A stretch of DNA of 7,423 nt from Anaerolineales bacterium. Lineage in GTDB: Bacteria; Chloroflexota; Anaerolineae; Anaerolineales; DRMV01. The notes under the pieces were generated by a model that was not told where the DNA came from, ran no database searches, and worked only from the letters and a program-made list of their open reading frames with translations. Below are positions 4,460-7,423 of the stretch, one piece after another. The DNA lies in contig WGAK01000088.1 in the NCBI GenBank assembly GCA_015494815.1, forward strand, positions 1 through 7,423, in the 5' to 3' direction. The translations under genes were made by a program, and so were the position numbers. Positions within the stretch are counted from its first letter, which is position 1, and each line of letters starts with the position of its first letter.

Positions 4460-5734
4460 GTGTCCCATCCCCCTGCTTTTCACTACCGCTGCGCGCGCTG
4501 CGGGCGCACCTACCCCGGCGACCGGTTGCGCTACACCTGCCCTCACGACCAGGGCAATCTGGACATCGTGCTGGACTACGCCGCGCTGCGCGCCCGGCTG
4601 AGCCCCGACACCTTCCCCGGTGCGGGGGCCGAGCCCTCGCAGTGGCGCTACCTGCCGCTGCTGCCCATCGCCGACCCCGGCGGCCAGGGGACGCCCTTGC
4701 GCCGCGTGGGCTGGACGCCCCTCTATGCCCCGCCCCGCCTGCGCGCGGCCCTGGGTCTGCCTCATCTCGTGCTCAAGGACGAAAGCCCCAACCCCACCGC
4801 GTCCTTCAAAGACCGGGCCAGCGCGCTGGTGGTGGCCCACGCCCGCCAAACGCACGCCCAGGTGCTCATCACCGCATCCACGGGCAACGCCGGGGCCGCG
4901 CTGGCCGGGATGGCTGCCGCGGTGGGCGCCCGGGCTGTGATTCTGGCACCCCGCCGCGCGCCCGAGGCCAAAATCGCGCAACTGCTGATTTACGGCGCGC
5001 GGGTCGTGCTGGTGGACGGCACCTACGACGACGCCTTCGACCTCAGCGTACGCGCCGCGGCCGAGTTGGGCTGGTATTGCCGCAACACGGGCTACAACCC
5101 CTTCACCGCCGAGGGCAAGAAGACGGCCGGGCTGGAGATTTGGGAGCAATGCCTGCGCGACGACCCCGCGCCGCAGCGCTGGCACATCTTCGTGCCCGTG
5201 GGCGATGGCAACATCATCAGCGGCGTGTACAAAGGGCTGTGGGATTTGCAACAACTGGGCTGGCTGCCCCAACTGCCCCGGCTGCACGGCGTGCAGGCGG
5301 CCGGTTCTGCGGCCATTGCCCAGGCCTGGGCCGCGGGGCACGACACCATCCGCCCGGTGCAGGCGCGCACGCTGGCCGACAGCATCGCGGTGGACCTACC
5401 GCGCGACGGCTACCGCGCGCTGCGCGCGGTGCGGGCCACCGGCGGCCGCTATTGGGTCGTGTCCGACGACGACATCCTGGCCGCGCTGGCCATGCTGGGC
5501 CGCGCCGGCATCTTTGTCGAGCCCGCGGCCGCGGCCGCGTTCGCGGGCGTGCGCCAGGCGCGCGAGCAGGGCTACCTCACCGCCGACGACCCCGTGCTGG
5601 TGCTGCTCACAGGCAGCGGGCTGAAGGACATCGCCGCCGCGCGGCAGGCCGTCACCCCGCCGCCGGTGGTGGCCCCCGGCGACCTGGACCACTTGCGTTC
5701 GTTGCTTACGGCAACCCAAGGAGGCACGACATGA
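4460..5734 (+). CDS. thrC: Threonine synthase
   Basis: PLP-dependent fold-type II enzyme converting O-phosphohomoserine and water to L-threonine and phosphate, the last step of threonine synthesis, in the cytosol. The start is GTG 4460 with GGGAGG five bases upstream. The 424-aa product shows the lysine motif in NPTASFKDRA (K117 as PLP Schiff base), phosphate-binding STGNAG (140-145), the substrate-loop block GYNPFTAEGKKTAG (211-224), glycine-rich VPVGDGN (245-251), FVEPAAAA (352-359) and LTGSGLKD (383-390), whose Ser should contact the PLP ring nitrogen. The N-terminus has a zinc-ribbon-like CARCG...TCPHD (C11, C14, C27), with D30 where a fourth Cys is usual, so metal binding may be weak or lost. 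The last codons contain the psd ribosome site, and the stop overlaps the psd start (ATGA). Confidence 0.9.
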   Translation: MSHPPAFHYRCARCGRTYPGDRLRYTCPHDQGNLDIVLDYAALRARLSPDTFPGAGAEPSQWRYLPLLPIADPGGQGTPLRRVGWTPLYAPPRLRAALGLPHLVLKDESPNPTASFKDRASALVVAHARQTHAQVLITASTGNAGAALAGMAAAVGARAVILAPRRAPEAKIAQLLIYGARVVLVDGTYDDAFDLSVRAAAELGWYCRNTGYNPFTAEGKKTAGLEIWEQCLRDDPAPQRWHIFVPVGDGNIISGVYKGLWDLQQLGWLPQLPRLHGVQAAGSAAIAQAWAAGHDTIRPVQARTLADSIAVDLPRDGYRALRAVRATGGRYWVVSDDDILAALAMLGRAGIFVEPAAAAAFAGVRQAREQGYLTADDPVLVLLTGSGLKDIAAARQAVTPPPVVAPGDLDHLRSLLTATQGGTT

Positions 5735-6366
5735 AATGGCGCATTCACCCCGAGGGACGCCCCCTGGCGTTGGGCGCGGCCCTGGCGGCCACCGCGTTGG
5801 CCGGGCTGGGCTTCAAACGCGCGGCCCAGGGCGCGGCCCTGGCCTCGCTGGCCGCGGCCTACTTCTTCCGCGACCCCGAGCGTCAGCCCCCCTGGGCCCA
5901 GGCCGCGGTGGTGTCACCGGCCGACGGCGAGGTCATCGTGGTGCGTCAGGAGCCCGAGCCCCTCTGGGTCGGCGGCCCGGCCTGGCGCATTGGCATCTTC
6001 ATGAGCATCTTCGATGTGCACATCAACCGCGCGCCCATTGCCGCGCAGGTGATGCACATTCGCCACCAGCCCGGCGAGTTCGTCCCCGCCAACCGCGCGG
6101 ACGCGCTGGCCCGCAACGAACGGCGCGCCTATTGCCTGCAGCGCGAAGACGGCCAACGCGCGCTGGTCATCCAGGTGGCCGGGCTGGTGGCCCGCCGCAC
6201 CGTGCCCCTGGTGCAGCCCGGCGAAACCGTGACCCGCGGCCAGCGACTGGGGCTCATTCGCTTCGGCAGTCGGGTGGAAGTGTTTCTGCCCGCGGCCGCC
6301 CGACCCCTGGTGGCCCAGGGACACCGGGTGCGGGCGGGTGAGACTCCCATCGCCTGGTGGGCCTGA
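5731..6366 (+). CDS. psd: Phosphatidylserine decarboxylase proenzyme, short form
   Basis: Pyruvoyl enzyme that decarboxylates phosphatidylserine to phosphatidylethanolamine at the membrane. The start ATG 5731 overlaps the thrC stop, with AAGGAGG six bases upstream inside thrC, so translation should be coupled. The 211-aa product is the short type known from archaea and many bacteria, clearly smaller than the E. coli enzyme. Two hydrophobic stretches (about 11-28 and 33-46) would anchor it. The self-cleavage triad can be placed: D65 in SPADGE, H97 in FDVHINRAP, and S180 in RFGSRVEVFLP. Cleavage between G179 and S180 would turn S180 into the pyruvoyl group and yield a beta chain of 179 and an alpha chain of 32 residues. 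The FGS sequence replaces the LGST of the long family, as expected for this type. Confidence 0.92.
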   Translation: MKWRIHPEGRPLALGAALAATALAGLGFKRAAQGAALASLAAAYFFRDPERQPPWAQAAVVSPADGEVIVVRQEPEPLWVGGPAWRIGIFMSIFDVHINRAPIAAQVMHIRHQPGEFVPANRADALARNERRAYCLQREDGQRALVIQVAGLVARRTVPLVQPGETVTRGQRLGLIRFGSRVEVFLPAAARPLVAQGHRVRAGETPIAWWA

Positions 6367-6384
6367 CCCGGCCGGAGCGGAGCC

Positions 6385-7113
6385 ATGTCCCCCAAACCCC
6401 CGGACCGCCCCCGCGAAGTGGCGCTGCTGCCCAGCCTGCTCACCACGGGCAACCTGCTGTGCGGCTATGGCGCCATTGTATTCGCCGCGCAAGGCCAGTT
6501 CGTGGCCGCGGCCGCGCTGGTGTTCCTGGGCATGGCCTTCGACATTCTGGACGGCCAGGTGGCCCGCTGGATGGGCATTGCCACCGCTTTCGGCATCGAA
6601 TACGACTCGCTGGCCGATGTGGTCACCTTTGGCCTGGCCCCGTCGTTCATCCTGGTGCGCTTTGCCCTCGAGCCGCTGGCCCGCTGGGGCTGGGTGAGCG
6701 GCTTCCTCTTCGTGGTGGGCGCGGCCCTGCGGCTGGCGCGGTTCAATGTGCGCACGGGCGACGACAGCAAGACCTATTTTCGGGGCCTGCCCACCCCCGC
6801 GGCCGCGGGTACCGTGACCAGCCTGGTGCTCTTCTTGACCGGCTACCCCCTCACCTGGGCCGGGCGCCTGGCCCTGGCCGGACTCATGCCCACCCTGGCC
6901 GTGCTCATGGTCAGCGATTTGCCCTATCGGCATTTCAAGCAACGCCCCCGCGCGGTGCGGCGCGTGTCGTGGCTCATCGCCGGGTTTGCGGCGCTGCTGG
7001 CCCTGGCCGTGGCCGCGCCGCGGTGGGTGCTGCCCGGCTTGTTTGGGGGATATACCCTCTTGGGCCCGGTCACGGCTCTGATGCAACGCGTGCGCCCCCG
7101 CGGGGGCGCGTGA
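6385..7113 (+). CDS. pssA: CDP-diacylglycerol-serine O-phosphatidyltransferase
   Basis: Integral membrane enzyme joining CDP-diacylglycerol and L-serine to phosphatidylserine and CMP, which supplies the substrate for the Psd encoded 18 nt upstream. The 242-aa product carries the full CDP-alcohol phosphotransferase signature D-xx-DG-xx-AR-x8-G-xxx-D-xxx-D: D53, D56, G57, A60, R61, G70, D74 and D78. These Asp residues bind the divalent metals, and D78 would be the catalytic base. RLARFNV (116-122) and YFRGLPTPAAAG (131-142) are typical of the serine-specific branch and separate it from phosphatidylglycerophosphate or inositol enzymes. About six to seven membrane helices are spread over 25-230. 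GGAGCGGAG just before ATG 6385 serves as ribosome site. The C-terminus is basic (RVRPRGGA) and encoded by a perfect 18-bp palindrome. Confidence 0.92.
   Translation: MSPKPPDRPREVALLPSLLTTGNLLCGYGAIVFAAQGQFVAAAALVFLGMAFDILDGQVARWMGIATAFGIEYDSLADVVTFGLAPSFILVRFALEPLARWGWVSGFLFVVGAALRLARFNVRTGDDSKTYFRGLPTPAAAGTVTSLVLFLTGYPLTWAGRLALAGLMPTLAVLMVSDLPYRHFKQRPRAVRRVSWLIAGFAALLALAVAAPRWVLPGLFGGYTLLGPVTALMQRVRPRGGA
7092..7109. repeat. 18-bp perfect palindrome at the 3' end of pssA
   Basis: GCGCCCCCG is followed immediately by its reverse complement, ending two bases before the stop codon. In RNA the loop would consume the central bases, leaving a short, very stable GC stem. There is no T run, so termination would need another signal. 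It may shield the operon mRNA 3' end. Confidence 0.5.
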
Positions 7114-7423
7114 AGCCCGGACCGGGCGGGGTTAAGTCCGAAAAAACGGCGGGGCTAAACGATGCACTGCCTTGCGGCAACGCCCCCGCTGCGGATCTCC
7201 CCAACCCCCACCCTGGCCGCGCGTTGCGCGGCCAGGGCCGCCCCCTTCCCCTCTTAGTAAGAGGGGAAGGGGGCAAAGGAGCCGAGCGGTAGCGAGGCTC
7301 CTTGGGGGAAGGGGAGATCGGAGTCCTCGCCGAGGGGGGTACAGCGGGCACGATGGATTTTTCGGATAGGCTCTAAGGACATTCGTCCGCGGACGGCAGC
7401 GCGTCGGCCCGCGCGGCCCAGTC
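7114..7423. other. Intergenic region after pssA, no supportable gene
   Basis: These 310 bases have open frames only as by-products of palindromic C/G-rich sequence. Contents from left to right: a weak 5-bp dyad GCCCG-GAC-CGGGC just after the pssA stop; a GGCGGGGYTAA direct repeat (7125-7135 and 7148-7158, period 23); the three-armed palindrome at 7194-7319; a small CCTCG-C-CGAGG dyad (7325-7335); and the 12-bp palindrome CGTCCGCGGACG (7384-7395). A minus-strand frame enters from the right edge and stops at 7373-7375. It could be the C-terminus of a convergent gene, but 16 codons cannot decide. Confidence 0.5.
7194..7319. repeat. Nested three-armed palindromic element
   Basis: An outer stem pairs GATCTCCCC (7194-7202) with GGGGAGATC (7311-7319) and extends inward past two mismatches with CCCCCA/TGGGGG. 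Inside are three hairpins in series: a perfect 12-bp stem with loop GTT (7211-7237); a perfect 17-bp stem around a single central G (7240-7274, arms GCCCCCTTCCCCTCTTA and its complement); and an 8-bp stem AAGGAGCC/GGCTCCTT (7276-7303). The whole would fold like a cloverleaf in single-stranded DNA or RNA. Such C-rich, hairpin-dense sequences are typical of dispersed intergenic repeats (REP- or MITE-like) in some high-GC phyla. There is no T run, so it is not a standard terminator, though it may stop or stabilise the operon transcript. Confidence 0.72.

Noticed and set aside
4399..5730. Long plus-strand open frame overlapping thrC and continuing into psd
   Set aside because: It yields an Arg/Pro/Ala-rich low-complexity product, the usual shadow of GC-rich coding DNA; thrC in the other frame has all family motifs, and psd starts at 5731 with its own ribosome site.
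5914..7086. Long minus-strand open frame opposite psd and pssA (390 codons)
   Set aside because: The product is rich in Gly, His, Gln and Arg without family motifs, and both plus-strand genes are unambiguous.
7240..7274. The 17-bp hairpin as an intrinsic terminator of pssA
   Set aside because: Neither side has a T run, and it lies more than 120 nt beyond the stop codon.
7070..7369. Small open frames on both strands across the palindromic element
   Set aside because: Ser/Pro/Arg/Gly-rich products generated by the C-rich hairpin arms; commonly mis-annotated repeat DNA.
7373..7423. C-terminus of a convergent minus-strand gene entering from the right edge
   Set aside because: Sixteen open codons before a TAG are too few in GC-rich DNA to call a gene; noted only as a possibility.
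1..7423. CRISPR array, rRNA, classical riboswitch or integrase
   Set aside because: No regularly spaced repeats beyond the two-copy operator, no rRNA-like conserved segments, no known aptamer pattern and no recombinase motifs were seen.

Overview
The window is high-GC bacterial chromosome carrying two or three low-complexity or mobile insertions. No single marker fixes the taxon. The very GC-rich core genes, a short archaeal-type phosphatidylserine decarboxylase, extended -10 promoters placed so close to ATG that transcripts would be leaderless, and C-rich hairpin repeats between genes would all fit a Chloroflexota (Anaerolineae-like) organism. That placement is an inference.

Left part (1-540): the 5' end of a Fic-domain gene reads leftward off the window edge. 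Its start codon lies 6 nt from an extended -10 box, with a pair of identical 18-bp repeats just upstream that look like operators. A tRNA-Ala(GGC) gene follows on the minus strand, with a textbook TTGACA-N17-TAGAAT promoter and its own hairpin terminator.

Mobile part (541-2114): a complete insertion sequence with 14-bp perfect terminal inverted repeats and one intact DDE transposase of 437 aa. A perfect homopyrimidine mirror repeat sits just inside the right end. No target-site duplication is visible. Its left end stops 17 bp short of the tRNA promoter.

Middle part (2115-3432): a conspicuously AT-richer stretch with a 54-codon open frame that may be a gene remnant, a small structured GC-rich patch, a multi-pass membrane protein of unknown function (169 aa), and a secreted or membrane-anchored 137-aa protein with a conserved CGATTGFSTQVS block. 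Base composition here is clearly lower in GC than in the genes to the right.

Right part (3433-7113): a gluzincin-type zinc protease (HEVVH plus TEG, resembling DUF2268), then an operon driven by an extended -10 promoter: threonine synthase (thrC), phosphatidylserine decarboxylase (psd, ATGA overlap with thrC) and CDP-diacylglycerol-serine O-phosphatidyltransferase (pssA, 18 nt after psd). PssA makes phosphatidylserine and Psd converts it to phosphatidylethanolamine, so the last two genes are a complete two-step PE branch. Translational coupling ties it to threonine synthesis.

The end (7114-7423) has no supportable gene. It holds a nested three-armed palindromic element (7194-7319), possibly bounded by a wider imperfect inverted repeat, which looks like a dispersed intergenic repeat.
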